Source: Dimorphilus gyrociliatus (Eukaryota; Annelida; Polychaeta; Dinophilidae). From it: a stretch of 64,000 bases of DNA. Positions 1-14,858 of the stretch are shown piece after piece (position 1 is the first letter of the stretch; each line of letters opens with the position of its first letter). The notes beneath the pieces were generated by a model, which was not told where the DNA came from, ran no database searches, and worked only from the letters and a program-made list of their open reading frames with translations. The translations under genes were made by a program, and so were the position numbers. The stretch spans positions 372,001 through 436,000 of the forward strand of contig CAJFCJ010000028.1 in assembly GCA_904063045.1 (NCBI GenBank), written 5' to 3'.

Positions 1-868
1 AAAGTAAAGGAAACATTCCCGTTAAAGAGAGTTGCTAAAGCAAAAGGAAAAGATACCGCCGATAATGTCTTTAATATTGAGTAAATATTATATGGATTGA
101 TATAATATGAAACATATTCATGTATTAAAATATTCTAAAATTTCCTCCAGAGAGAAAGATGCTGAGGGTGAATCATCTGAAAAGAAACCAAGAATGGACG
201 ATGTTGAACTATCAGATCTACAGAAAGAAAAAGTTGATAAGGTAATTATCTTAAATAGAAATTTAAGGATATTTATAAAGCTTTGATTATATGTTTTAAA
301 AAATAGATTGGAACTGTAACACCAGTTGAAGATTTCTTAGCTATTCTATCTCAAAAAGATCGAGATCGTTATGACGAAGCATGCGAAATGATCAGAGAAA
401 GAATAATACAATTAGTCTTCGATTCATTTGGATCTCAACTGTTTTCTAAAGCTATAGATTGTTTAAGGGCGTATAGAGCTCAAACTTTAAAACATTCCGA
501 GCCAAGAGATTTCAACAAGTTCCTCTTTAGCCTAAAAGAGAGTTTATTTCAGAAAAATAAAAAGGCATTTTGGAAATTAATGATCGAAGGTAGATAATTT
601 AATTTTTACCTATTGAAAAAATATTTTATTCGATTTATTCATTAATAATAGAAAAACTCGGACTGGTAACCAAATTAGAGTCGGAAGAAAGTTCCGTCAC
701 CAAAGCTGAAGGTGATGATTTCCTAACCGAAGTTGTTGAAGAAAAAATTAAGGAGGAAGCACCGCCGAAAGAGGATGCCGATGAATTAGTAAGTTGATTA
801 ATAACAATAACAATTATACTTAATAAATTATACGTTCTTTCTTCCTTTTATAGTTGGATATGATGTAA
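1..868 (+). CDS. XRCC5: Ku80 (XRCC5) C-terminal part, 5' truncated by window
   Basis: Ku80 is half of the Ku heterodimer that binds DNA ends in non-homologous end joining and recruits DNA-PKcs. Joined exons are 1-80, 151-241, 307-589, 652-788 and 854-868; the 5' part lies outside the window. An acidic/basic linker is followed by the helical Ku80 C-terminal domain (around VEDFLAIL, KAIDCLRAYR and FNKFLFSLKE), then an acidic tail ending DELLDMM. That tail matches the DNA-PKcs-binding motif (DDLLDMI-type) at the very end of vertebrate Ku80. The last coding exon is only 15 nt, LDMM plus stop. Without the final intron the frame would stop at 795-797 and lose the motif. Family assignment rests on the ordered C-terminal domain and tail; the Ku core is not visible here. 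Confidence 0.9.
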
Positions 869-1254
869 TAGAAAGAAAATTAGAAAATAGAAACGAGTGT
901 GAGCACCTTAGAAAATTTATTTACAAGAGATATCTCACATTTTCCTATCATTTCTCGAATGTTTAACTAGTTTTGAATAGTTTTTGTTTCTTTAAACGCT
1001 AGACAATTTTCAACAATTACTTTTCATAGTTACAGCTTTCATAGTTTTGTACTTTATCTCTATTTCATTGATTTTTAATGTTCTATTGTTTTACAACTTG
1101 TATTTAAGAATTTTAAAAAATTAAAAATGTCTCTGGTATGTTTATGTATAAATACTTAGCAATTGGACGTAATAATAGGTAATTTTTCATCGATTTGACA
1201 ACTTTATTTCAAGACTGCATTGAAATGGTTAAAAATTGCGCTTCCTACCGTACA
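869..1254. other. Ku80 3' UTR and spacer
   Basis: AT-rich sequence after the Ku80 stop and before the tRNA gene. No convincing coding region is seen; it probably holds the Ku80 3' UTR. Confidence 0.6.
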
Positions 1255-1348
1255 GGCTTCGTAGCTCAGTGGTTAGAGCACTGGTCTCGTAACAAGTCAG
1301 CGAGACAAGGTAAACCAGGGGTCGCGAGTTCGAATCTCGCCGAGGCCT
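1255..1348 (+). tRNA. tRNA-Thr (anticodon CGU) with a 21-nt intron
   Basis: The gene folds as a standard cloverleaf. The 7-bp acceptor stem pairs 1255-1261 with 1341-1347 (one G-T wobble) and the discriminator is 1348. The A box is tagctcagtggttagagca and the B box is gttcgaatc. The anticodon arm is CTGGT-CTCGTAA-ACCAG once 1292-1312 is removed. The intron sits directly after position 37, the canonical place for nuclear tRNA introns, and the anticodon is CGT (DNA). A T run just downstream (from about 1352) fits a Pol III terminator. No CCA is encoded, as expected for a nuclear tRNA. The isoacceptor call rests on the anticodon and resemblance to metazoan tRNA-Thr. Confidence 0.93.
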
Positions 1349-3307
1349 ACCTTTTTTCTTCGCTCTTCACCGCAATTTTTTATATATAATTAATTAAATT
1401 TTATATCGTATATAGAGAGAACTTTATGTTAGATACTTTGATAATAATAAGTAATGATTATATTTTTAATTTATCGACCTATAGATGGCGCTGTTAAGGT
1501 CTTATTGGAAAGGCTATTAATTAGGTTATTAAATTTTGATATGCTCTTTCCTACTGGAAATTATTTATTTCAATAGTTTTTTGTTTAATTTTTTATTCGA
1601 TATTCGAAAGAAAATCAGTTTAAATGATTAATCCAATTAAATTAACAGATGGCGTCGCTAACGAAGGCGGGAAAAATTAATATTTGAAAGAGTATGAACA
1701 TAAACTCTCCTGATGATTGTTAACATATATCTAGTTGACAGTCACATGGCAAACATTTAAACAAACGAAAAGGTATGAATAAATTAGTAGTCCAACAATC
1801 ACGGACCGATTTCCTCTTGTCGATTTTTTCAATTCGTCCCAGTTTAATTAAACACGTTATAATTATTGAGGCGCCAACAGCAAAAAACAAAAAAAAAAGA
1901 AGAAAAAAAAAAAAAATCAATATTTTAGGAAATATTCGTCACGCATCAATCGTTGAAATACTCATGAAAAATGGAAAGGAACAAATTGAAAAAAAATTTT
2001 CGCTCTTCAATCAAACTATTCAATATCGATTAGTTTTTTTTTTGGCTAATAAAAATCGGCAACGAGATTCTTTCTTTCATTTTTTTTTATTTGATAGAGA
2101 AAAAAAAAACATACGACTGTTTGTGTTTACGATGTGAAAATTTGCACAATTTTCATTCTATTTTTATTGACGAAATCGATGTTCGATCACCTGCTCTGCA
2201 TGGTGACATGGAAGTTTCGAATTAGTTTAAAATTGCTTTATTAGTTTTGTTTTTCGATTATGTTTTTTTTTTCTAATACGAAAGAGAAAGAAAGAGAATG
2301 AGAGAGAATGTTTATTTTTCATTCTAATTCTTTGCTCCTCTTCTCCTTTTCTTGCATTATTATCTTATTCATTTAATTTATATATTTATATACAGTGTAT
2401 CATTGACAAAACAAAAAAAAGAAAACATTATAATTAAGAAGAGTATGTAATAGAAAAAAGGAGCCTATTTTAGGAATAATAAAGAAAGGATATCGATAGC
2501 AATAATAAAAATTTGTCATTTTCTTATTGATTACCGGATGCGACGTCAGAAAGTTCAACTAAATTTCATTGCTAATAAGCGTATGAAAACTCCTCGAATT
2601 GAAAAAGTAGACTTATAACCCCATTACTTTACAGTTTCCTCACTTCAGCTCTACTAACAGTTTCTTTTCGAGATAATAAAAGTTTTAAAAGGAAAAATAA
2701 TGAGTATTTTTGTTTATTATAATAAAAATTGCCTATGATTCAAGTGAATTTTAAATTGATTCATTGAATAAATTAAAGTTAATAGGGAAAGAATGATGAG
2801 ATTAATTCAAACATCATAAAAGAAAATCTGTTTCGATCATTATATTTGAGTTTAAACAAACTAAATCGGCCTGGAATTCCAACGCCAATATCACCAAACG
2901 CCAAGAGACAATTACTAAGCTCTTTTATCGAACTATAACTCCATACAGTTTACTGTAATGCAATGAGAAATCCATAATTATAAATAGGCCTAAAGGGTTT
3001 GTCAACTCTTCAAATGTTACAGGCCTATTGAAAACGTCGTATCTCTCGCCTATACAAATAACGAAACCGTAAAGAATCCAATAGGCCTATTACGACGTTT
3101 CTTAAGCCAAGGTAACGCCCGGTGACGTCGCGCCTATCGATAGCTCTACAACGGCCCGAGAACGCAGTTCAATATTATCGCGCGCCGTCACTACTAGACG
3201 CTTGTACTTTTTTCTTGAACTAGAAAAAAGAACGCTTAGGTCGCTGATTGGCCGGGTAAGGCGTCCTCTTATTAAGAAGAAATAGACGGCCAGTGTTCAC
3301 AAGGAGG
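1349..3307. other. Intergenic region, promoter side of the NWD-type gene
   Basis: Mostly AT-rich with poly-A/T runs. An open frame at 1775-2137 is low-complexity (Lys/Asn/Phe from homopolymers) and is not considered a gene. The last 200 bases become GC-richer and hold the putative promoter of the next gene. Confidence 0.6.
3120..3295 (+). promoter_or_regulatory. Candidate promoter of the NWD-type gene
   Basis: A locally GC-rich stretch just upstream of the first exon contains a CRE-like TGACGTC at 3123-3129 followed by CGCG, and an inverted CCAAT box (ATTGG) at 3246-3250. These motifs are seen; their function is inferred from position. Confidence 0.4.
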
Positions 3308-4655
3308 ATGTCGGCTCAAGATGAAGTTTCGGTGGCTGATGAGGACTTTTCTAACCCGAAAGTGGATGGAGAGGAGGAAGAGAAATTGGACGAGAGAGTA
3401 AAAATGGTTCTTTTAGGAAGGCTGGAAAATCTACCATCCCTAGCAAATAGGATTGTTCGAATTTTCACCTCGTCTACTTTTACTGGTATATTGATACAGT
3501 CGGGTGTTTTAATTATATATCTAGACAATAGCTAAACAATTGTACTATTTAGTTGTAGGTTGCTTTATTCATCACTCTGAGCAAAGGTTGGAAGAATTTC
3601 TATGTTATAAACGTATTCTAGTAAAACACTTAACGTGATTCTTTAATTTATCACCTAAATATTTTTCTTAAAAACTTTTTTTTTATTGTTTTTATAAAAA
3701 AAAAAACAAAACAATATTTTCTATGCAAAGAGAAAAAAAAATGAAACAATCCTATTTTTTCTTTTGTTTATTTTTTTTTAAAAAAAAAAGAAAAAAAAGA
3801 TTAAAGAAAAAAAATTAAATCAACTCTTTTTCTCTTTCCCTTTTTTTTTTATAAAAAAAAATTAATAATTTTAATTAACATTTCTTCATATTTGAATAAT
3901 AGAAACTAAAAGGAGAAAGAACAAAAAAAGTTTATATACATGTATATAATTTAATTTATTTTTTAAATATTGTATTTATTTATAGAATTCATCTATTCAG
4001 TCTATAAATCTATCTATCTATCTATACAAATAACTAATTATTCATACATTTTACAGTATCAATCTATGTTAAAATATCTATGTGTTTTTCTTCTCCACCC
4101 CCAGCCAATCCACTGACCTCTGAAAGTTTTTTCATTTTTCATCCATCTAAAACCATATTTTATTAAACTAGTATCTTTATTACCAGCAATCGATAAATTT
4201 TTACTAGAACTTTTAAAAGACTATTTATTCATTATCATTTTAAATAATTCAAAGTAAATGTATATAAACACTATTTATCTCTATCTTTTCTTATCCATCT
4301 TTTAACAATTGTTTTGCTTCTCTTTTTCCATAAGGCCTACATAATTTAGTTTTTCCTTTTAAGAGAGATTGGTTACTTTTTAATTTAATTTGAGCAAATT
4401 ACAGAAGAAATCTCATCTTTTTTCTGATTTGTTTGTTTGTTTGTTTGTAATAATTGTTAATGTATTACACCTTTAATTATTGTGAAAATGATAATGATAC
4501 AAATGATAAATGACTATGATGATGATAATTACTATAATCATATTGATAATAATGACAAAGAAGAGTGTGAAATTGTATATCATTTATATAATAATAAATA
4601 TATATATATATATAATAAATGTATAATAATATATAAATATAGATAATACATTCGC

Positions 4656-4690
<35 letters not shown>

Positions 4691-7600
4691 GTAAATGTTT
4701 ACAGATACGACGACGGAAAGGAATGCTCTTATGGCAAACGTCTATCCAAAGTTAAAGGATCTTTGTAGAGAGAAATATGGTTTAGAATTTCAAGTTGTTG
4801 ATATGAGGTGGGGAGTTAGAGATGAGGCAACAGACGATCATATGACAACCGAATTGTGTATGAAAGAGATAGAAAATTGTCAAAGATTATCGATGGGACC
4901 AAATTTCGTCGTAAGTAGAATATATTGTGAACAAAAAAAATCGATAACCATTAAAACAAAAATTTTTTTGCCAATATCGATTCGGACTATAAATTTCGTA
5001 TCGATTGATTCGATTCTTTTTTATTCCGTTTCCATAAAAGGTTTTCCTCGGGCAAAAGTACGGCTATAGGCCTATACCAACGTTGATAAAGTCAAAGGAT
5101 TTCGAGAAGATACGCAGCGTAATTTCATCTAGCGGAGAACCGGAGGAATTGGAATTAATGGATAAATGGTACAAAGTTGATAATAATTGCGTTCCACCGG
5201 AGTACATTTTGCAGGTGACGACATATATATTATTGCTGAATAGATAAAAAAAAGTACAAAAAAGCTAAGAGAAATTAATATAATAATTAATAATTGTTAG
5301 TCTATTTAATTATATTTTTATATTATTCTATTCTTTTAGCCAATTAGTTCTATATTGACGAATTTCAACAATAAAAGACTACAAAAATTAATGGAAGCAG
5401 ACCAAAATGCTTGGTGGGAAATTTTAGCTAAATTGCAAAAAATCTTGAGAAAAGCCGTTCAAGTTTTATTTGCCGCCAAACAAATATCTAAAGAAGAACT
5501 TCATAATTATTACATGTCCGTTACCGACAGAGAAGTTATTAATGGAATTCTTACCGCTAAAGATACTCATGCCCATTGTTTAGCCTACCTTAGAAGAATT
5601 AATAATTTGAACTTGAATATGATCAAATATGCTAGGAATTTTATTGATATGATTGGAAAAGATAAGGATGGCGAAGCTCAAAAATTGTTATCAACTTTGA
5701 GAGATGTTAGGTTACCTCAAAAATTAGTTAAAGAGAATATTGCCGATTTTAGCGTTGAATGGAGCGGTAAAGAAGGCATTGAAAGGGAAACTCATCAGGA
5801 TTATTTGAATGAATTTTGTGATCACTTTTACAAGTAGGCTTATTTTTTGAAATTTATTAATGATTTACTATTCTAACAAAAAAGAAACTGTAACTAAGAA
5901 ACCATCAAAACAAAGTTGATATTTATAAAAAATACAAAAATACTCATTTAACAAACAGGAACGTAACAAGGCTTATAGAGAGTGCTGTTGAAAATTCTCA
6001 ATCTTTATCATCTGAAGCCGTCTATGGTGAACAGTTGCAACACTTACACACTTGCGCCAACTCTTGTCAGTTCTTCTTGGGCCGAGACGAAATTCTAAAT
6101 AGAATTAAGGACTACGTTCAGTCCGAATCCCATGAACCTTTTGTTCTGTTTGGAGACAGTGGATGCGGAAAGACATCGATTCTAGCCAAGGCCTACAGCC
6201 AACTTCCTCTATGGTTAAATGCTCAATATCCACAGTTGATCCTTAGATTTTTAGGAACTTCTCCGGATTCTTCTAGTATTCTTCCATTACTTAAGAGTTT
6301 ATCTAATCAAATCTGTTTAATTAGGAACCTACCGAGAAATGATATGCCTGATGAAATGTCTCCACTTTCTCACTATTTTAAAAAATTATTAAGTAACGCA
6401 ACTGCTGATAGCCCTTTGATAATATTTTTAGACTCTTTGGACCTCTTATCGGCGCAAGATGGCGCCCACGAATTGCCCTGGTTACCTACAGTTTTACCAC
6501 CAAATTGTAAGATTGTCATATCAACTTTAATTGGAAGTATATTAAAAAATATGGAAAAGATGATGCAAACTGAAAAAAACTATTGTAAAATTGAACCGTG
6601 TGGTGAAGAATTGGCAATGGGTATTTTAGAATTATGGTTGAACCAAAGAAAAAGGACTGTTAGTGAACAGCAGTGGAAAATTGTTATGGAAGCAATATCA
6701 AAATGTAATCTACCTCTCTTTGTTAGGCTTGTTTACGATGAAGTTTGCAGATGGAAAAGCTACACTCAGGTAAGAAGCTATTTTTCCTTTTCTTAATCTG
6801 ATCATTTGGTTCCGATCTTTGATTATTTTTTCAGCCTCGTTTCACTCAATTAAAATTCACAATACACGATTCGGTAATGATGCTTCTCGATCGGATTGAA
6901 AATCAGCATGGAAAGTTACTAGTATCTCACGCTTTAGGCTATTTAACGGCTGCTAAGAGTGGAGTTTCAGAGGCTGAACTAGAAGACTTACTATCTCTCG
7001 ATGAAAAAGTAAAATCTTTTTTTCAATTTATTTGTGTGTGCGTTTAAGTCTGAAATCGATGATTCTCATGTGTTTTATCCTGAAGGTTTTGAATGATGTC
7101 TATCAGTATCATCTTCCACCCGTTAGGAGGATACCTCCTCTTTTATGGACTAGACTTAGGAGTGATCTACCGAATTATTTTTCGGAGAGAGAAGCTGATG
7201 GAGTTAATGTAATCGATTGGTATCATCGCCAATTTATAGAAGCATCTCGTGAACGCTACTTTCGTAATGTTAACTTTTTACGTGAAGTTCATTCCAACAT
7301 TGCCGATTATTTTCGAGGAATTTGGGGTGGTGTTGAAAAACCTTACGAATATTCAGAACTTCAAAGGCAAAGGTTCTTTCTTACGGAAAAAAGTGGTAAA
7401 AGTGATAGGAAAGTACCTGAACAACCCCTTTTCTTCACGGATGAACAAGGCAATATTGTTAGATATAATTTAAGAAAGTTGAGTGAATTGCCTTATCATT
7501 TGATAAGGTCGAACCGTATCGATCTTTTGTATAAGGAGGTCCTTTTCAACTATAATTGGCTTCATGCTAAGCTAAGTTCTATGCCGTTAACTGTTATTCT

Positions 7601-10458
7601 AAATGATTTCGAGGACGCCCTCCAAACCAAATATGACCGAGAGGTAAAGCTGGTATCGGACACTTTGAGGCTAAGTGCCTCTGTCCTATCGCGTTATCCC
7701 GGTATGGTGGGCCCACAAATTGTCGGCCGTCTCCTTCCATATGTTAGCCAATACGAAAAAGTTAGAAGTCTAATTGAACAATGCGATACGGATGGTATTG
7801 AAAGAAATGCTCTTGTACCGATATATCATTGTATGCATACACCCGGAGGTCCTTTGCAGTACTCCCTTGAAGGACATCCTTTTGCTCCCTTTGGAGTTTG
7901 TATAACCTCAGACGCCAGGTAGGTTATTAAAATATATAAGTTAATAATGAATACTATATATATAATGTAAAATCAATAGATATTTAGTATCCGTTTCGAA
8001 TGTGTTCATAATATGGGATTTAAGTACCGGAGATGTGTTCAGACAAATAAATCCAGGATTACAAGGAATAATGCAAAATTTAAATATTTCCCCAAATAAT
8101 AAATTTGCTACAAGCTATACAAACAACAACCAAATCATTGTTTGTAACATAATCACTGGAGAGTATAAAACAGTAGAGAAAATCGCAGAAAATTCAGATT
8201 CGTTAATCGGTTCTACTATGAATGACAATCATATTGTTATTTGGACTTCCAAAACCCTATACATGTTTTCAATTGATAAAACCGACGAGATTCTCTTCAA
8301 GAGTAGCACCGACAGAATAAAAATTGGTATAATAAATGTTAAATTGGATTCTTTTAGGTAAAACACACACAAACTGATATAAAAAACCTTTTCTATTGAA
8401 TTATTTATTGAAATTTTTATAATGATTTTTTAATTATCAGTAATCGTTACGTAATTTGGAAATCTGGAGATGAAAATAACGAAGATATGATATTTGAATT
8501 GCAACAAAATCAAGATGGCGAAGTCGACAATGGCTTCGACTTTCATAATGCTATCGCCTTATCGAATGATTTTACCACCTTATACGCTTGTATAGAGATA
8601 AGCGATCACGCTGTAGCCGTCTATAAACGCTCGAATGGAAAATGGGACTACGATAAAACGTTAGCGGAGAATAAAGTTCCGTTATTTACTTTATCACTTA
8701 GCGATGATGAAAAATATCTTATCGCCTCTCATGCCTTCGGATTCAAGTTATGGAATATGCCTCGAGACAAATTATTGGATTTAAAAGTAAATAAAACAAA
8801 TAAGTAAACGGTTATCTAAATTCAATTCAAAATGTATTGAACAGTTGCCCAGCGGCATTAGAAATATTCCAACAAAGAATCAAACTTCTTTGGTTCTCTT
8901 TACAAAAAATAATAAATTTGCAGTTGGAGCAGTTCGAAAGAATATCTATGTTTGGTCAACTAGAACTGGAGAGTTAACAAAGGTATCATTCGTTCAATTT
9001 GATATTGTATACTTTAATCTATTTATAATTTATTGTTGTTTTTAAAAAGACTTTAGACGCCCATTTCGGACGAATAATCGCTTTAGATTGCGTACAAAAA
9101 GAAAATAAAGTTGTTTCAGCGTCTATAGATAAAACTATTAAAGTGTGGAACTTTGACAACATTTTGGAAGACGTTCATTCATTAGACAGGTGAATATGAT
9201 TCCATAAAAAAATCTTTAAGAAATATCAATTATTAAAATGTTACAAAAAAAAAATAGACACGAAAAGCCGATCGATAACGTCTCTTTGGCTCATGACGCT
9301 TATATTGCTGCCTGCGTAACTAGAAATTGCGTTGGAATATGGAGCTTAGAATCTGGAAAACTTTTAAAAACTTTATCTAATAGTGCCCATTCGTCAATTG
9401 TTACTCATGCTAGTATAACGTCCTGCGGTAAATATCTGGTGAGCGCCGAGTCTGGCCAAGTTTTAATGTGGGATGTGGAAACCGGTACGGTAACGCAATC
9501 CACACCCCAAAGGGATGTTCAACAGTTGTTTTTAACTGATGAAGACACCAAGTCAATTATAGTGTCTAAAGCTGGAGTTTCTAAGGCAAAATGCATATGT
9601 CGTGCTATTCCTTCGCATGATGTTATTTTTGAATTTGAGTATAATGTAAAAAAATTTAAGGATGCCGTTGTTACGTGCGACGGCTTATTTCTTGTTGTTG
9701 TTTCCATGGCCGCTAAAGGAGGACACGAAGTTCTAAGTGTATTTCACGCGAAAACTGGAACAAAAATGTATGATATGCAGCCAAAATATCAGAATTTTAA
9801 AGATTTTACGCACATCGTAGCTATGCCTCATGACCCTCACCAGGTGGCGTTGATTGATAGTGACAAGGGTAATTTATGGGATATTAAGAAAAAGAGCTTT
9901 GTTCGTTCTATCATGAGATGGAATGGAGTATGTTCTAGCAATGGAAAACTTGGTTTATACGCTCCTAACCGAGGAGGTCTTGAGCTACTCGAATTAAAGA
10001 AAGGAACAACTTCTAAAGTTTTAATTCCAAGAATTGCCGAGGGGGTTCATTCGATATCAACACTTTTCACTTCCAATGATTTACACGTTGCATATTATCA
10101 CGCCGGCAGGAGGTCAATCCGAGTCTTTAGGGTTAAAGATGGCAAACAGATCGCTGATTATAAAGCTCATGCTGAAATCAAAACTATGGTAAGCTCGAAA
10201 GGCGGATTGAGTCTAGTTCTAGGGGCTGTTGATGGAGCATTAGTATCCTTGACGATAGCCGATCCTTTGACGGAGTCTAGTCGAGAACTTTTGGGTAGTC
10301 TACCATCGAGACAAATAAGTCATTCGGAAACTAGAAGGAGCTCTATTGCAGTGGCAAAACAGGCTAATGGAACAAAATTAGGACCAGCTGTACAAGTAAC
10401 TCGAATGGTCGCAAAAGCAAGATTAGCCCAAAAGAGTCGTGCTTGTTTACTATCTTGA
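3308..10458 (+). CDS. NWD1/NWD2-type NACHT and WD40-repeat protein (STAND NTPase)
   Basis: Twelve exons (3308-3485, 4705-4910, 5041-5214, 5340-5833, 5959-6769, 6835-7008, 7086-7918, 7980-8357, 8441-8786, 8845-8982, 9050-9189, 9258-10458) join into 1690 aa, close to NWD-family length. Residues about 48-125 form the DUF4062-like N-terminal domain (RIFTSSTFTD, then YGLEFQVVDMRWGV). A NACHT NTPase follows, with Walker A GDSGCGKTS at about 416-424 and Walker B LIIFLDSLD around D509. A helical region contains VYQYHLPPVRRIPPLLW and DWYHRQF, and a long WD40 propeller runs from about residue 940 to the end (FIIWDLSTGD, VYVWST-like strands, VGIWSLESGK). The start is the first ATG before the frame opens; intron 1 is about 1.2 kb. 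The chain ends CLLS, a possible CaaX box. Members are cytosolic signalling ATPases related to apoptosome-type proteins. Whether it is closer to NWD1 or NWD2 cannot be settled by eye. Confidence 0.88.
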
Positions 10459-10751
10459 AAAGAAAGGAGAAGATATTGAAAAGTACTAATGAATGAAAGT
10501 CTTGATGCATGATAGAGAATTAGGTAGAATCAGTGACGCATACATGCATGAATGAGTGAGAGAAACAAGAAAAAAAAAAGAAACAACAAAAAGTTGCGCT
10601 TCCCCTTAATTCTATTGTCATTTTTCTTGCATGAAATATGCACATTTTTTTATCCACCAAACAAACCAACAACAAACAACAAACAACAGCAAAAAATGAC
10701 CTTTTCTTTTTAAATCTTCCAAAATTTTTAACTTATATATACAGGATATGT

Positions 10752-10786
<35 letters not shown>

Positions 10787-10900
10787 CTGTATCTTAAGTT
10801 CACATAAACATAAATATATGCAATACAATAAACAATAAAATTATTAATGAATAGAGATATTCATATTATATATATATATAGTTTATATAAATTATGATGT

Positions 10901-10931
<31 letters not shown>

Positions 10932-11790
10932 CGATATATACACGCTTTTTGGAATAATTTATATATGTATATATATTTTTATCGTTTTTTCTAGACAATT
11001 TGAAATAAATGCACTGAAACAGTAAAACTTTTCCTAGAATATTTTAATCTATTGAGTATTTACGTAATCGATCTGATATATTGACAACCAATAATAAATA
11101 TTAACTGATGGAAATGATGAAAATAGCCCTATCAAACATTAAAATAAATACCTTTCGTATTTACATTTTACTTTTATAAGAATTATATATAGTCTGTTTG
11201 TATTGCATTTAATAGATTGCTTATTATATTATTCACTATATTGTAAAGGAGAAAAGACAATATATATATGTATATATATATATATATATATACTGTATAA
11301 CAACTATAAATTTTTTACATTGCTATATGGTATCTAATACTTCGAGCACATTACAAACTGTAAATAATAGGGAATTATGGGTAATGGGAGAAAAGTGATG
11401 AAAATCTAATTTCCTGCCTATTTATTCGTTCTAAATGATTAGGCTAAATTTTTTGTAGCCGACAAGAAGAGAAAATGAGAGAGAGCGAGCTGTAGAGAAC
11501 GCGGAGAAAGAGCAAAAGTTTAATAATTTTTATTACAGATGCAAATTCTATCATTTAGAAAAAAATCGTTTAAAACAAGAATCGAAAGAAAGGTGATAGG
11601 CTTAAAAGAAATTAAAAAAGTGCAACAGCCTGTGTTTTACGGTTGTATATATTATAACTGCTGACGGGGTTTACCCAACACTTATAAGACTATTTCCAAA
11701 GTCTGAATAAGAGTTTAAACAAAACTTTTCATATCTTCCCTCATTATTTAATTTTCCTTCTTTTGTTCGTCTAATTGAAAAGTATCAATT
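10459..11790. other. 3' UTR of NWD-type gene and tubulin upstream region
   Basis: Very AT-rich, with several (TA)n microsatellites around 10754-10790, 10868-10930 and 11262-11292. No coding region is seen. The tubulin promoter probably lies in the last few hundred bases. Confidence 0.6.
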
Positions 11791-13342
<1,552 letters not shown>

Positions 13343-14826
13343 ATCCAACAATAAAAACAATAATTCTCTCTCTTTCCTAGATTCATGAAGTTTATTAATA
13401 TCTCTGTACTTTTTTTTAACGGGAAAGGTAGTTTTAGCATTATAGAGGTTGCGTAATCTTACCAGGTGTTTGTTTAGTCAACGCTTTATAAAAAAGAAAG
13501 ATAAAAAAAATGAAATATACACCTAAAGTATAGCGTTCATTTAGCTCTTTTTCTTTTCTTTCACTCCCTTTTTATTCCTCTCTCTCTCTCTCTCTCTCTC
13601 TTTTCTACAATTCTTTTAATACACGTACAATAATATTTAAACTATACACACAAAAAATTGAAAGAATAAACATAAAAGAAAGGAAGTTAATTATTACCTT
13701 TATTCTCTTTCTTCTCTTTTCTTAAAAGGTAATTGAGTCGCATAGTGTTTAGAAATGAATTTTTTAGGCCTAACTATTAAATTTTAAAGAGTTATTATTA
13801 GAAAAAAATTAAGTAGCACAGATAGAAAAATCATATTTAATATTGTTGAATTTGATCTATTAAAATATTCATTATTATTGAATCTCTTTAATATTTCTTT
13901 TGTTCAAAGCACCGCGACGTCGAATCGTTTCAATTGCGTAGACGCTTTTTTTTTCCAAGCGTACTGTAAACCTTGTAAATATAAATTCTAAAGTTCTCAT
14001 ACAATATCGAATAATAAACGGCAGCGAAACGATTACTTCACGAGGCTTCTTTGAGCGTCCAATCCCCTCTTTGATTTCTTAGTTAGCTACGATTGCCAAA
14101 TAAAGAATATAAAATAAAAGATGTTTAAACTCTTTGTTGTTTTAATGGTAAACATCTTTTAACGCTTTTATTATTTAAGATAAAAAAAGAAACGTCAGAA
14201 TATCAAATTGATCAAAATTTTTATTCTTTATATAACATATCGAATTATAGGCTTAAAAAAAGGTATTTAGACGTCCTTGCAGTAACTAATCTCTTCTAAC
14301 TATAACGTTTAATTTATGAGGTCGTTATTTATTTTTGTTTCCATATAATCAACCAATCCCTATCACGATTGTATTGGTATTGCTTTAGCGCGTTATTCTA
14401 TTTTCCCTTTTTTTTTGTTTAATAGCGTTTCTTTTACGCGTCTATTAACAAATTTGAAAAAAAAATCCGATTTATTAATTGAAAAAAAAAAATGTTACCT
14501 ATTTTTACCTTTCAAAGCAATAATATCAATAAAAAGAAAGGAGAGGGGTGGGAGGGGCAAAATGAAAAAAAAATTCAAGCTGATTTTACTAAAGAACCAC
14601 TATGTTTATGGATTTTGGTTTCTGTTGAACCTAATTAGTATATAATTCCTGTAAAGTAGATTTTTTTAAAATGGTACTTGAGTAGTAATTAAAAGAGTTA
14701 ATGGATAAAACTATTGTAATTTAAGATATTTTATTTGTAAATTTATTGAATATTTCAAATTCGTTTTACCAATAATACACAATATTGAAAAGAAAAGAAT
14801 GAATGACGGAGAGAAAGAAAGAAAAG

Positions 14827-14858
<32 letters not shown>

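Noticed and set aside
1775-2137. 120-codon open frame upstream of the NWD-type gene
   Set aside because: Composition is Lys/Asn/Phe from poly-A and poly-T runs, with no domain, splice context or family resemblance.
3485-4704. Possibility that the first NWD exon is a separate small gene
   Set aside because: The join at 3485/4705 restores the conserved STFTD motif in frame, so it is exon 1 of the same gene.
13910-14090. Mixed-composition patch examined as a possible tRNA or snRNA
   Set aside because: No A-box/B-box pair, no cloverleaf and no Sm-site arrangement could be found.
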